A stretch of 64,000 nt of DNA from contig NC_092574.1 in the NCBI RefSeq assembly GCF_037975245.1, positions 26,022,713 to 26,086,712 on the forward strand. The letters run 5' to 3'. Within the stretch, counting starts at the first letter, position 1. Every line of letters begins with the position of its first letter. The notes under the pieces are model-generated. The model saw only the letters and a list, made by a program, of their open reading frames with translations. It made no database searches and had not been told where the DNA came from. The DNA is from Apostichopus japonicus. Lineage: Eukaryota > Echinodermata > Holothuroidea > Aspidochirotida > Stichopodidae. The position numbers and the translations under genes are program-made. Positions 12,401 to 26,420 of this stretch are shown here, in pieces.

Positions 12401-15400
12401 GCGGGACGGGGGTTTAGATGTGGTGGATGAGGTTGTGTGAATTTCTTGCTCAGGCTGTTTGTTGGGTGACCTTTTTTAAAAGAAGTATCAAAAGATGGTG
12501 ACATTTGAGTAACTGTCAGTACTGTGAAAACCTGCAGATGGCTCTCCTGACTTTGTCAAGGTTGTATCAGAGTGTAGTCCGGATTACCACCAATGATTGG
12601 GAGAAACCGAGGAGGGGGTACGCAAGGGGTCCCTTCCATGATGAATTTTCAACTTGGTAGTGAGGGTAATTTGTGTTTTATGGTAGTCAAAATTGTACCT
12701 GATTTGTATATTTACAATATTTTTGTGTATAATTGTCAATGTCACGGACCTACAGTATGCACCTTATGCCTTTTGTGCAATTATAATAACAATAATAATA
12801 ATAATTAACATTTATATAGTGCCTAATACAAACAATTTTAAGCCCTTAACAAAGGAAAATAGAAACAAAGCAAGCAAATACAAAGGAAAAAAAAGAATTG
12901 ATTTAAGCTGTCAGTTGAAAAATTTCAGTTATGAGATCAGTATATCGGGGTCATCTATAGTCGAAGTCGAGGGTCTGGCTTTTAAGAATTGTGATCATTC
13001 AGTTGGTCAGTGGTCACCACTTTTTGTCGTAGTGTATTTCCGGGAAGTAGAAACAACATTTACACACTTGTGTACTAAAATTATCTTGCCAAGTTAAGGC
13101 CTTACAAAGCCCTTATTTTCCTATCCAAAAAGGAAAAAAAAAAGATTAACTTGCATCGTTATATTTTGTGAAGGTCATTTTAAACCCCAATATGAGAAAA
13201 CAGATCTATTTATAGAAACGCTCAATTTTTTATCATGTGAGGCTAAATCATAATGTGTCGGCAACCATTTGAATCGATACCATCACGCAGATAGCACAGC
13301 TAACATCGTGCCAAGCACATGTTTGTATTAATCATGTGATTACTACCTTGAACTTCTGACTCAATTGATGCAGTAAAATCCCTCAACCGGGAATGACCTA
13401 CAGTTAACACAGTTGCTTCATTGGTAGATCAATCCAGTAATTCGTTGGCTCATTGTCAAATGCTACATTAACACACAATGTATGTGCAAGCTCAAACTCA
13501 TGGCCCCACACAGTAAAACAAACCTGTGCAAAGTCAAACCCATGGCCCCACACAGTAAACCAAACCCTGTGCAAAGTCAAATCCATGGCCCCACACAGTA
13601 AACCAAACCCTGTGCAAAGTCAAATCCATGGCCCCACACAGTAAACCAAACCAGGTACAAAGTCAAATCCATGGCCCCACACAGTGAACAAACCTGTGCA
13701 AAGTCAAACCCATGGCTCCACACAGTAAAACAAACATGTGCAAAGTCAAATCCATGGTCCCATACAATAAAACAAACCTATGCAAAGTCAAATCCATGGT
13801 CCCACACAGTAAAGCAAACCTGCTACCAATATGAAATATTATGAATCATCACTACATAGGGATTGTAGAATCCACCAAAAAATTATAACATTTGTATTTT
13901 GTGGCTGTGGCCATGACATTGTCCTTTTGTGCTCCTATTGTACATAAATATGCCGTATTAGCCCCAGATATGCTAGATATTCGAATATGGTCACCTTAAA
14001 TGGTCAAAATTCTTAAACTGATTATATTCAACCTTCGAGGAAATTTTCCTCACTGGGTCATTCAGTCATCTTGTGTGTTCCTTAAAAATGTCTGAGAACA
14101 ATTTGGAGAGTAAAGACTGCCGGGAAAGTACTCTTGAAAACTTCTAGCAATTATACTATATTGTGCTATAATTTGGGGCCTATAGAGGCTACCTTTAAAG
14201 TGAAGGAAAATATCTAATTTCAGCTAACCAAGAGGTTGAAGATTTGCAAAGTACCATTAAAAGGTGATTTCTGACAACTAAATACAGGCAGTAAGCTGAA
14301 GTCAGTTTATCAATTTCCACCAGTTGACCTGAACAATAGGTCAACCATTATCTGATCATCTGTAGATGTAGTGACAGAAATTGTCACAATATTTTCAAAC
14401 TGGTAGAAATGGGATGTTTATTCTGGTGGCAGATTTCATGTTATAGCGTTAATGACAAACTTGACATAACTGCTATGATCTCCAGGGAGTAAACTGGTTC
14501 CTAGAGCTATTGGGTCACTGATAATGATCTTGTTGACTGTTTTGTGTTTATAATCCTTCCCTAAACAAAAGATGACTTAGAAGAATCAGGATTTCCCAAG
14601 TAGTAGTTCCATCATATAACATTCTGCAAGATATTTATAAAGAATATATTAGAATAATTCCACTTTTTGACAGCTTGTTCTTCATATACTGTCAGGGCAA
14701 GTAACCACTGAGGGGTTCTTTACTCTGGCTGTATGTTTCTCGAACAATGAATGGTTCAAAAGTGGTTCATTTTGTTACTTTGAAAGATCTATACTGTTGG
14801 GAGGTTTGCGTTGAAGAGAGACTGGAGAGCTACTTGTAAGCTAACAGCTGTATCTCTACTTAGTACTAGCATTCTAGCAAGGATCTTTGTAGGAATACTT
14901 TATTTGACTTTTGAGATCTGAGTTGATTAGAAGGCATTTACCGCAACGTGAAGTAAAATGGAAATGATTCCGATTTTCTCAAAGGTGGCCAGATGAAGGA
15001 AGATCTTGATTAACTTTTCGTAAACTTAAACAGCTAGATTGTTTTTGTAGCCTTCTAAGTTGCGGCGTTGTACGCTGGGAATTCTGGAATTAAAATAAGA
15101 GCAGTTAAATAATACATGTTTAAATTCATCATATTTGGACAGGTCACTGCAAAATTTGGAATTTTTATATTGAACAGTTGGTGGATTGTTCAGGTGTCTT
15201 CATGTACACTTTCATGATAAACCAAAGGATGGAGATCGAAAGCAAGAATTGAATTCAGTCTGTACAAGAAGTTCACATGTAATTCATAATCTTGATCTGA
15301 TTTGTACACAGTGCGCGCCTTGGTTCAGTTTACATTGTTCTTCTCGGAAATGTGTGAACTTTCATGTCTCAACTAAGCTTTCACTTGCCGTTCTGTACTT

Positions 15401-18400
15401 AGTTTCGTTAGTTCAACAGAAGGTGGGACTTTCCCTCCGAAGGTTACGTGTGCTGATAGCTAGGTGTGCAAAGCTATTGGTCCAAAAAAGCAACATGTTT
15501 AACTTTTATTAAAAGTGAAACAGCACTGTCGCTACTGTATATATGAAATTGGGGAGAGGCAGGGGGGGTGGGGAGGGGGAAGAATGTTTATTTGCCATAG
15601 GGTTTCCTTCAGATGCTGGATCTAACAATAACTTGGTCATAACAATGTCTTCAATCAAGTTTATTTCATATTTTGCAGGTCCTCTTCACCACCAAATGTA
15701 AAAGAGCAAGAAAAACGTGTTCGCAGAGAAATCGCCAACAGCAATGAACGCAGGCGTATGCAGAGCATCAATGCTGGTTTCCAGTCTCTTCGCAACTTAT
15801 TGCCGATACCAGATGGAGAGAAATTAAGCAAGGTGAGTGGATTAATACGAGGCATCTCAGCCTATATGCTTGGTTACGACACATAGAGCACATAGGTCAT
15901 TCAGAGAAGTGACCATTGTTCTTCTCGGAACGACCCTAAGTGTTTAAAGATGTGAGCAAGTCATGATGGTGCTGCTATGTGTCTCTATATTGCCAAAGAT
16001 CAGTTTTTACCTAAGTGGTGAAGGTTAGACACTAAATTCTAGCTATAAAAATGTGGTTCAATCTGCGCAAAAAACGCTCGTCAATCTGCGAAACATTGCA
16101 ACTATTTTAGATGCTTTTCGTAATTTTGATTCTAGATATGATTAAACCATTTTTTTTGGAGATATCATTGGAATACTTAATTTGTAAATTATGTATTCAT
16201 TGCTCTGTGTTTTTTTCCGTTGCTATGCAGGCAGCAATCTTGCAGCAGACGACCAACCTGATCTACCGACTGGAGCAGGAGAAGACACAGCTACTAAATC
16301 AAATCGCTGGCTTGAAAAGAATGATTCGAAAGGGTGGGGAGATGGATCCAGACTCCCCGGGGGTCAAGAAGCGGAAACGTAACGACAGTATGATGGATGA
16401 GGGCATCGGAAGTCCAGAGGGCATGGAAGAGTCTAGCGTAAGTTCGTACTAGTGAAATATATTTATATCTTCATATTATCCTAACTAGTGCAAGTAAAGG
16501 ATCTACAGGAATATTTCCTGCCTTTAAAAGCTCCCCCTTGCTGATCCAAATCCAGTTCAACTTACAGCCTACTGGGTCAGAGAAAACATATTTGAATTGG
16601 AGCACATGGTATCCTGGGTGGTTTCAAATTATTCTTTTGCAGGTTATCTAATGACATAATTTATGTGTGTGGACAAGTAGCTTTATTCAGTAAATACAGT
16701 AGTCATATATGCAAGGGCTTCAATATAACTTGATTTAGTGTAATAACACTTACAAAATGCCCGCCTAGATAGAGCTGATTAAATATGACGTTTGGCAGAG
16801 TATTTGTGGATGTATTCAATTTATGATATCTGATCAGAAAGGTTGGATAATTATCTCAGGACATAATCAACGAAGGTCAAACAACCAAATTGACTGTTTC
16901 TCCCTTGAGCAAGGTATTTTTTTGGTTGTCCTGAACAATAATTTAGCCGTCTCTGAGGATTGGATTAGTAAGTCAAGAAGGGGGGGTGGGGAGACCTTGC
17001 TATGGAAAAATGTATGCATTAATTATTATGGGAAAAATTGATCATCAAGAAACATAATTGTGTATTTTTGAGTAGTGTGCTATTGTCAAGAATCTGGCAG
17101 GGCTTGGTCAGAATAAAACAAATTTAGAAACAAACCCCAAAATGCATATTTAAATGATGGTAGCCAACTGTAGGTTGCTGTCAGAATGGGCTAAGTGGAA
17201 CTTTGAAGCATACATTTTCATTGAGCATTAGTCTGGATCAAATTTGGGGCATATTCAGGATGAGTGAAATGTGTTTGTCATTCCATCTAAGAGTCATAAA
17301 AGGAAAATAAACATTGTTTGATGTCACAGATGAGACCACCTACAGTATGCATTGAATTCTGTGAAATGTTGTTATTGGATTATTACCCAACCCATTGTAC
17401 GTAGTTGTTGGGTTTTATTTTCAGTACCTTTGGTGGGAATTAGAAAATTTCTAAACTTTTCTTGTTTTTTGCTGTTTTTTGTGTAGATGGAAGAAATGCA
17501 GAAGAGCATACTGGAATTGCGGTCTCAGCTGGACAGAGAACGTCAGTATCGCAAAGTGCTGGAGGATAAAAACAGGGTCTTAGAGGCAAAGTTTTACCCG
17601 GAGAAGCTCAAACAGCTGACGAGACAGGTGAGGAGGAGGAGTCATTGGCAAATTGCCTTCGTAACGATAGAAACAGTTGTTTATCAGTAGCTATGGCAAC
17701 TGTTGTATAAAGTAACCATCAGGCCTTCACAAATATGCTTGCCAATGCCGTTGGCGAGAAGTATTTTGTTTTTGTGAATAGAAAATGCACCACGCTCAAC
17801 ATTTTGTCGAAATGACCGGTGGGTTGGTCAAATCCTTAAAAGTATTAAGACTTTTGAACATTGCAAACATTTCACAGTATGATGAAAGCAATACCTAGGC
17901 AAACTTGAAACAAGTTTAACTTGTGAACTGATTTTTGTCAATGAGCAATCTGAATGGGAATCAACCGCGTAAAACAGTTGGTTATCTGTATATGGAATAT
18001 AATTCGGGAAATTTTTCCTTCCATTTGTAAACATCTTTCAAATCTTGCATTACCATTTATCACCGGGAATGGGTTACACCACCTTTGAAGCACACAATGT
18101 GTTTTGAAAAGCATTCAAAAACAGGTTGTGTTCGCTCATATGTAAACTAATAAGTAAACAGTTTGTTGAACATCATAAATCAAGACGGTTTGGTTATGCT
18201 CGGGCAACCCTGAAACAGTTGCATATAGTACTAGCAGCCTAGTAGACTCCTAAGTGGATATCCCTGTCTGGATTAAAGGAAGTAAGTTTACATGAGCGAG
18301 GAATAAACATTTCATCGTTGTGACGGATGTAGTGTTGTTTCATACTAATATGACATTCAAAGGTTTCACTGTAAAAGTATATATGCTGTCACCCATGTAA

Positions 18401-20020
18401 GAAGTACATTATTCAGTGAAAATAATGTAAAATATATTCATGACAGAGAGGGCCAGTAATTAGTACTTTAGAAGCCTTAGCCCTACATTCAGTTTGACAT
18501 AACTACAAAGAAGAAGGATTACCCTTGATGTACAGTTATCTCTTATATTTTTGATCGTGTGTGACAATGCAAACTAGCTTGTGTAGCTTTTACACAGGGA
18601 GGGCCTTGCGCTCTAAGCCACCATACCATGACCAGGTCCTAAACACTCCCTCCCCCCCCCCACCACCTCAATCACAGAAATGGAAGGTTGTAGAGACTCT
18701 CATTAATGTGGGAATACAAAATGGTAGCATTTGACGGTGTAAGCTGTCAAACTATTTCTTATAACACAATGTCAAAGTCAGCCGATTTTATTTTAGCATA
18801 CAATGAAATGTCAAAAGTTCTTCTACTGGATCATGGAGCGTTCTAGTTCGAAGGTCATGAAAGTGTTCTTATATCATGGATAAACTGAGTGAAATTCTTA
18901 GCCTAGAATCAGGTCTCCTTAACAATCGCAAATTTATGCTAATTTTAGAGCTAGCTTCTCTCTGTGACGGGGAAAGTAAATGGCCACCCAGAGACTGGCA
19001 ATTAGGTTGAATCTCTCCGGTTGAATGGCACAGTGCCAAATGATAACTTTTGTAGAGATTGCCCCTTTGAGTGTGTTCGTTTGTATGTGAGATTCTTGTT
19101 TAAAGCTGCATGTACACGCTACAGTTGGTGTTTAATTTTCCACTAGTTGGCAGGGCTGTACTGTGGCGTTAAAGTCAAGACAGTGTACCCCAAGGCACTA
19201 TCTGTGACTTTTTTTCCACCAGACTAGGACCAAAAACATAGAATAAGGATTAATCATCAACTTGTTTGTGATGAAGCTTCCAAACATGTTACTCACAGCT
19301 CTCCTTATCCTTTGCCTCCCTCCACGCACATGTTAATACAAGCCAGCCTTCAAATGAATGACAGTTTAGAGTATTGTCTATCTGCTTCAGTGTACAAGCT
19401 ATTATCAACAACTAATGCCGTTCTCGACAACTATCTTTATCACTAGTGTCAGTCTTCCAACTCTCTTCAAACATTTTGTGAGCTTTACCCATGTTTTTGT
19501 TTCTTATCTTGAGTTGACCATTATCTTTGTTATCTTTGCACAGATACAAGTCAAAGAGGAAGTCGTAGTAGAAGATTCCACCAAATCTACCAGAGAATAC
19601 AGACTGGAAGAAATTCAAGAAAGAGAACGGCTCCAATTGGAGGAGCAAACCCTGGCCGCTGCGGCAGCCGCCCTGGAGAGTTGTTCGGCCGGTGTGAACA
19701 ACACCGCCACCATCGTCAGCTGTACACAACCTACCACCACGGCAGCTATCAGACAAAACCTAGAGACCATCTACAAAGCCATAAGACACGTAGAGGGAGC
19801 CACACCGGTCCAGACGCCCAATCCTACTCCAACTCCAGAGGACGAGAGACGGGAGATGGAGGAGGGAGAACCCGAGGGCAGTATAAGAGTGATCCGTCAA
19901 GTAGAGGATATAGAAGCTAGCGTGCACGATGCCGGTAATGACCGACAGAGGATAAAAGTCCAACTGGTTCACCCGCTTCACATGTTGACCACTCGACCGA
20001 CGAGTATAACTGTGTCATGA
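6420..20020 (+). CDS. TFAP4: Transcription factor AP-4 (bHLH-leucine zipper), 5 coding exons
   Basis: Coding exons are 6420-6505, 15679-15832, 16231-16437, 17487-17627 and 19544-20020 (stop TGA). All splice sites are GT-AG with matching phases, giving 354 residues, close to the usual length of about 340. Exon 2 encodes the basic helix-loop-helix start with the AP-4 signature REIANSNERRRMQSINAGFQ (residues 45-64). Exon 3 completes helix 2 (AAILQQT, 81-87) and the leucine zipper (about 93-115), followed by a basic patch KKRKR. Exon 4 (150-196) is a second coiled coil, as in AP-4 proteins. The last exon has an acidic, Gln/Ala-rich tail with a poly-Ala stretch. AP-4 is a nuclear factor that homodimerises and binds CAGCTG to activate or repress genes, many of them cell-cycle genes. 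The start ATG was chosen as the first Met of the frame joined to exon 2; the short N-terminus is the least certain part. Intron 1 is 9.2 kb. Confidence 0.93.
9259..9275. repeat. GGGTT simple repeat
   Basis: Three tandem copies of GGGTT in TFAP4 intron 1. This is a simple sequence with no assignable function. Confidence 0.6.
12779..12870. repeat. AAT microsatellite with TTTATATAGTGCC tail (dispersed element)
   Basis: An (AAT)n tract is followed by a segment reading ACATTTATATAGTGCC, then AAGCCCTTAACAAAGG. Elements with an AAT tract followed by TTTATATAGCGC and a later GCGCTTTACAAAG word are common dispersed repeats in marine invertebrates. This looks like a diverged copy; a second, weaker one is at 51340-51400. 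The classification is from memory of the pattern, not from a search. Confidence 0.45.
13497..13820. repeat. 42-bp minisatellite in TFAP4 intron 1
   Basis: About eight tandem units of roughly 42 bases carry the words CCATGGCCCCACACAGTAAA and CAAACCTGTGCAAAGTCAAA. Central units are nearly identical and outer ones drift. Because 42 is divisible by three, false open frames run through it on both strands. The sequence is unrelated to the 42-bp array in RNF14. Confidence 0.85.
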
Positions 20021-20609
20021 TGACCTGCGGTCACACGTATCTTAGGTAGACCTTCCTTTGTATATTTTACTTATTCATGAAATCCTTTCCGTACAGTCGG
20101 TGTCCTAACAGCTTTTCCTAAAGTCTGGAAGCAACTTGCGATACGGGTATTATTCAAAAGGGCTGTTTTCTCCCCCCTTCCCCTTCATTCAGCACCCTAT
20201 AATTTTTGCATGGCTGGTAGAGCTCAAGGAGTCTCATCAGATCGACTCTCCCGTTTTCCTGTATCTTCATTTTGCCATGAAAAAATGATCACTTTTTGTG
20301 GACCATCCAACTTTGAAACCATGTTATGTGGTCCTTATACCCTTTCTTTCCCTTCTTCTTGAATGTTTAGTTTCAAAGAAACAAACATGTAAGTGGCAGA
20401 TGGCCCCTAAACAAATGAACATCATATCAGAGGTGTACAAAGAACTGTGATAGGAAATGGTGGCATTGTGCAATATTAACAGTAAGACAGGGATTTAACC
20501 AGACCGTATATGGTGACACGGTTCATTCTAATTACAGAGCTGGAAATTGGCGGTGATTGTCAGCTCATTACCACTGTCAGTCAGTGATGAGGGAGTTAAA
20601 GATAGAGCT

Positions 20610-20615
20610 AATAAA
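20610..20615 (+). terminator. Candidate polyadenylation signal for TFAP4
   Basis: AATAAA on the coding strand, the first canonical hexamer after the TFAP4 stop codon. It is only a candidate; other signals downstream are possible. Confidence 0.3.
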
Positions 20616-23320
20616 ATTCAAAAAGAGTTTGATGGAATGATATAGGCAAGGGGGTAGCAGGGTGGCATCAAGGAGCAATTGATTGCCTTTCATGATACAT
20701 TTTCAGTTTTTCAGTATAAAGTAGGCATATTGTGTCCAATCTGCTGTTAGTTTAGCATTTCATTGCTGATGCATCATCATGCGTTGTTCCAGTAAGGAAG
20801 GACGGAATCAGTTTAAGTTTAGCCCCACAGTCACTATGTTCCTTAGTGGCTTAATTCCCAAGTTTTTTATTGTAAGGACCGTTTTTAGTCTTCTTTCTTT
20901 GTTACACATCACTGCCAGACTGAAAGTATAATACCAAACCCTGAAGATATGTCATACACACATTTATGTGATATTTAACTTTTGAAAGAGACAAAAAATA
21001 CCGTGTGTGTTGACATTGTTGTTATTGCATAGCAGCCTGAGTAAGGGCTATCTTTTACTCAAGTTTGGTGACATCAGCCAATCTTTTGTTGTCTCACTTT
21101 GTAGGTTCCTTGAAATGATTACCAATGGCAATGTGAGAACAAGGATATCCCATAAGACAAAATTAGAATAACATATCACCTCTTTAGGTTTCCTTTAGGT
21201 TGTCTTAAAGGCATGATCATAATTAGGTCATTTCAGTCACCAGGTGTAGTACTGCACATTCATGTCAATGATTTTCTGGTGCACAGCTTCCCCCCCCCCC
21301 CCCCTCCATATGTAGTAGTGGGGCTATGTCATTGACAAGTATAATTTTTGTTAGATGACTTAATGATTGGAAGTTGTCAATTCTTAGTCATCCGGTTAAC
21401 TCAGTATTGAATCGAAGCCATGGATTGCGAGGTGTAACGGCTAACAGCTGTGGGAAGGTTTCTGAAGTTCCTACTCATATCCTGTATGTGTACAAATAAG
21501 AGGATGCTTTTGATTTCCTACCAGAGGTCAAAAGGTTAACATTTGTTTGAGGTGCATACCCTCAGTTAGTCAGCATCTTCGTGAGTGGTCTTGCTGGTCA
21601 ATCTCTGTGAGAGTGTCCACATAAACTGACAATATGTAGTATATGGGAGGAGAATGTTTTCACTTTCTTTGCTTGGTGACACACTCATGATTTTTGACAA
21701 GACCTCTCATAAAGCATAAGGTGTTTTTTGACATAACATGGAAAATAAGGTGTCCATCACTGTTAACTGCGAGCAGCGATTCTGATCAGCATTTATTCTC
21801 CCTTGTGTGATCTAGAAGAGTAGTGAAGTAGTGCATTGTTTCATTCTAGAAATCGGGGGTCAATTTCCTGAGGCTCAAATGTTCTATTCTGCAACCTGTT
21901 TACACTTAAGTATACAGTCATAGTACTGTAGTGTGATATTGCTTAACCTACAACAAGGTACAGTCATGTCAAGGTGTGGAAGAATCCTTCCTTTCCATAT
22001 CTCTGTCAGGGTAATGATGATAGTCATGGATTTTGGTCAATTCTAGTATCTTTTGTAATATAAAGTGAACTGTAAACAAGGTACGTCATATTTATAAAGC
22101 ATTACTGCCAAATAATGTCTTTTCTATATATGATCTCGTGGGTGTATCCAACTGTAAGAACATTCCATTCCTCTCTATAGGGGTTGTAAAATAATACTAA
22201 AAATTGTGTTCCTGTTTTATATGGAAACTACAAAAAGAAAAAAAAATGTGAAAAAAAAAAAATCATAAAAAAAGGGCAGAGTATTGTGGCAAAGCCAGTG
22301 CTGGGTGATTCACAGTAATGGTTTGTAGACATCAGCATTAAATGCCAACAAAATTAATACTAATTTTTTTTTTTTTTTTTTACATTTTCATTAAGAGATA
22401 AATAGATTTAAGAAATAGGAGAAATATGTCTGTTTTAGTGTAACGTAAGAAGTTAATGCACCTTGGTTAAATGATGAAGGTTTCAAGCCATGCAAGGGGG
22501 AATACCACAAGCAGCTTATCGTAGATAATACGATCGACCGTCTGCTAATCTAACAGTACCATATGATTTTTGTTTGTACCATTTAATAAGTAATTTTGAT
22601 GTTCAGAGAAACATGCTTAGGAAATGACCGTTTTTTTGCCAGTAGCAAGTCTGTTAGTTTTCAATCCCTGAATGAGTTGGACATTGCGATTTATATTAAT
22701 TGTGTGATACATACATGAATAATGAAGAACGGCTGTTAACGTTCAAACCAGAACACATTGAGTGGTGTCCAGTTGAGATAGTTTTCATAGCCCCATGCTA
22801 GACTGGTTCCTTTAGACCTAGCCTATCATCCTTAACTCTTCGTTTATTTGAGTGGGTTATTATGGTTTTCCTTTCAAAAACATCAGTTTGATCACAATGA
22901 TCTTGCCCATTGACATCTTGTCAGCGAAATAGAGAATTTTAGTTAGAGTTTGTTTTATATAGTTCCCAAAGTTATAAGGAACAATTGCATGTGTGCCAAC
23001 AGTATATCAGTTATTACTAAAAGATAGTAACCTATATTTGAAATTAATCCACCTGAAAATTATAAGGCCAGATAAACTTAAAATGCAGTGTTTTTGTAGC
23101 ATTGAATCCAGAGATATTGCCCAGCCAAGATCCAAGTACTATGCAGCTCAATGGCTTAAACTGTTCAAGTTACATTTCAAATTAAATTTGATATGTATTT
23201 TGATCAAACATTCAGTTGGGGCTTGCATGTAATTAATACTAATATCCGACTCAAGGTTGGGGTGCAAGATGTGAGTAGAATTCTTAACTAGTTCCTCCTT
23301 CAGGCACTGTCAGATAGGAA

Positions 23321-23795
23321 GCTGTAGCAACAGCAACATCTCCTGCAGCAAAGCTGAATCAGTATCAAACAATAGGTATTGTCTTAGCATGGCTGCAGCC
23401 TCTCCTGCAGGAAAGCTGAATCAGTATCAAACAATGGGTATTGTCTTAGCAAGGCTGCAGCCTCTCCTGCAGCAAAGCTGAATCAGTATCAAACAATAGG
23501 TATTGTCTTAGCATGGCTGCAGCCTCTCCTGCAGGAAAGCTGAATCAGTATCAAACAATGGGTATTGTCTTAGCAAGGCTGCAGCCTCTCCTGCAGCAAT
23601 GCTGAATGATTATCAAACAATAAGTATTGCCTTAGCATGGCTGCAGCCTCTCCTGCAGGAAAGCTGAATCAGTATCAAACAATGGGTATTGTCTAAGCAA
23701 GACTGCAGCCTCTCCTGCAGCCTCTCCTGCAGCAAAGCTGAATCAGTATCAAACAAAAGGTATTGTCTTAGCAAGGCTGCAGGATGCTGCAGCCT
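23321..23795. repeat. 62-bp minisatellite with alternating (dimeric) units
   Basis: About seven tandem units of 62 bases are built around CTCCTGCAG, AAGCTGAATCAGTATCAAAC and TATTGTCTTAGCA. Two unit types alternate (CAATAGG with CATGGCT, and CAATGGG with CAAGGCT), giving a 124-bp higher-order period. One late unit carries an extra CTCTCCTGCAGC insertion. The array lies 3.3 kb downstream of the TFAP4 stop. Confidence 0.85.
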
Positions 23796-26324
23796 TTCAG
23801 GAACCTACTCTTTGACACTTTTGTGATCTTGGCATGGAAAAGCTTGGACAGGGTTTTATGTGCTTCAAAGTTTATCACATTTGAATGATAATTTTTTGTC
23901 AAATATCACCAAGATTGGAATTCTGATTCAATGCTACATGACTAAATATTGAAGATACTTTAAAGTTTTACTAAAAATTTGACACAAAAAAAAGGATAAT
24001 AATTGGATGTGTATAGTTTGTATAGGATATTAGCTATGTTGTATTCATCATAAGATATGAACAACTAGAAAAACAGTAATTATTTCCAAAGATTTACAGT
24101 TGTATATGTATGGCCAGGAAGTCTCTATCAACATAGTTTTATTTTTGCAGAATCGAAAGCAATTATATCAATTTGTACAGAAATGACGCATTGTCGTGCT
24201 TGGTTGTTAATACCATTATGTACATTGTGTTCAGAACTGTTCAAAAATGAATTCATTTCAGTTTTTTTGTTTTCATTATTCAACTTTTGGGTTACATTTA
24301 ACCAGATAATATGTTTTTTGTTTTTGTTTTAGTTAATTAGGGCATACTGTTGCTTTCATTGTTAATTTATCTTTTGTTGTCCTATTTGGTCTGTTGGTAT
24401 GACTATTAGCTTCTGTAATGAATTGTTTTCAAACACCTCTTGCCACTTCATAGAAATGTATCATTCCACCTAATTGCTGCTTATTCTGGCCTCCATGTCC
24501 GGCATTTCTGAGAGAATAATAAGAAGCAGGAACTAAATAATGGATGTTTGATATAACACTTTGTCCTAAGACTAGGCCTCTTATGTATGCTAGTATGTGA
24601 ATTAACATATATGCATATGTATTTACCACTGCAAACAATGACGACGGTTCATAACACTTTATGTGATCTTTGTATCGAAATTGACTTAATTTGTTCATTT
24701 GTATGATCACCAAGAGATATGTGACCTAGAGATGCCACAAGCCTTGAAGAATGGTTCCTAACTAGCAATTCTAAGTCATAGGCTGGAGAAGTCGATGTGT
24801 TCTCCATTTTGATGACTTATCACTAGCATCCTAGTGCTACTGTAATGAAGTAATATGTTGATGTGTGAAAATGAGAAAACGTAATTCGATAAGAAAATGC
24901 AAAGGGGCAAAATTTGAGGGAAAAAAATGCTTGTTGTGACATTTCCAGGTGTTTGGAGGCAATAAGTATCTCTTTCATTGTGATTAATAGGATTATGGGT
25001 TGCATTGACTTTAGGATAGGATAGTAATTAGTATGTAGATTTATGTGGTAGTAAGCGTAATGTTCCTCTTAAGTCGATTACCTGAAGTCTTCAGTGAAAT
25101 GTCATTTTCAGTTGTTTCTTTTCATTTCTGTTCCATCTTTGCTTCTTGTTGAGGTTTCTTGGAGTGCTTAGCCCATCTGTTATCTTAAAGCAGCTTTTTT
25201 GTGTTTTGGTCTGTAAGTTTGTTGTTCTGTATTATTTGAAATGAAACTATTCAAGCTAAATGTCCTATCGGATTTAAGTTACAGCATGTAACTTAATTGT
25301 GTTCATCCCTTCCAACTCATTTCAAGACATGATCTTATATGCTGATATATCTTCAAATTACCAAGATACTTAATTTATTGAAACAATGGTCGTTCAATGG
25401 ACATATCCTCCGTGCCCAGCAGTTTCTATGATGTAAGTGAATCAAACCATACCTGTCAAATTATGATAAAACAAAGACACCTATATATTTAAATTAACCA
25501 ACACTGCTTATCAATACAAGCTGGTATATACACACTCCATATTGTAGTACAAAATATTAACACATGTATACATACAGACAATGGCTGTGTTTACAGGCAT
25601 CAACAACAAGTTACATCATCATCATCGTCAACAAACCGTTTAATTAGTTACACAACTTTTTGATATTAAAAGAACAACATAAACAAAAGCTCAAGGAATT
25701 TAATTTCAAAATACCTTGTCTTTGATGGGCTGACCTTAGTAAGATAGAAAGCACACTATACCTGCTCGTAAGTTGGAACTCTTGTCCTGTATTTCTCTTG
25801 ACCTCTTCGTCCTTGTCCTAATTGGAAGTCTCAATTTGCTAATAAATGACTCGGGGGGAGAATCTATCTCTGTGATGAAATATTTTGACCGATGAAAGCT
25901 TTCATATACTTGGGAATTAACTGACTTATATCCGAATAATGTCTACAGACATAGATATATATTTCTTTTCTTTTTTAGTCTTTTTTTTTTATACATTGGT
26001 TCATTGTTTCTCTACACCGATATGTAAAATATTGTATATAAACTGTAAACTCCTCTAAGTTATGTTGTATATTGAATGTACAGTCAGCATGATTTTCTTT
26101 TCCAATTGTTTTTTTTTTTATATTTGAGAAGTTTCATGTATGGATATACAGCTTGGTGGTTTTGTTCTCATGACCCAATTAGTAGGGTCTATCATTATTA
26201 TTTATTCGTTCTAGTGTTATAATTTCAACTGGGTCAGAACCCAACAAAAGATATTCACCTTGGTCTAGACTTTTTAACAGTCTGCAGATTAATCGATTGA
26301 GGTCCTGAAGGAGTTAGACACTCC

Positions 26325-26420
26325 TACCTAACAAGAGCAAGAGAGGGGGGTTGTGAGGGGAAGGCCTAACGAGAGCAAGAGAGGGGGGGGGTTGTGAGGG
26401 GGAGGAGTTAGGGCAGGCTG
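26325..26420. repeat. Duplicated G-rich segment
   Basis: AAGAGCAAGAGAGGGGGG followed by TTGTGAGGGG occurs twice within about 90 bases, with small differences in G-run length. Further G-runs follow at about 26528-26645. The strand asymmetry (purine-rich plus strand) could support G-quadruplex or triplex structure. Confidence 0.5.

Larger units (their letters stand above)
6506..15678 (+). other. TFAP4 intron 1 (9.2 kb)
   Basis: GTAAGG donor and TTTTGCAG acceptor. It contains two further CAGCTG sites close to the promoter (6791-6796 and 7349-7354), poly-C and poly-G runs near 7720 and 7936, a short GGGTT run (9259-9275), an AAT-rich dispersed element and the 42-bp minisatellite listed separately. 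I found no coding exon inside it. Confidence 0.75.

Noticed and set aside
13404-13644. Overlapping frames on both strands over the 42-bp minisatellite
   Set aside because: The repeat period is divisible by three, so open frames are automatic.
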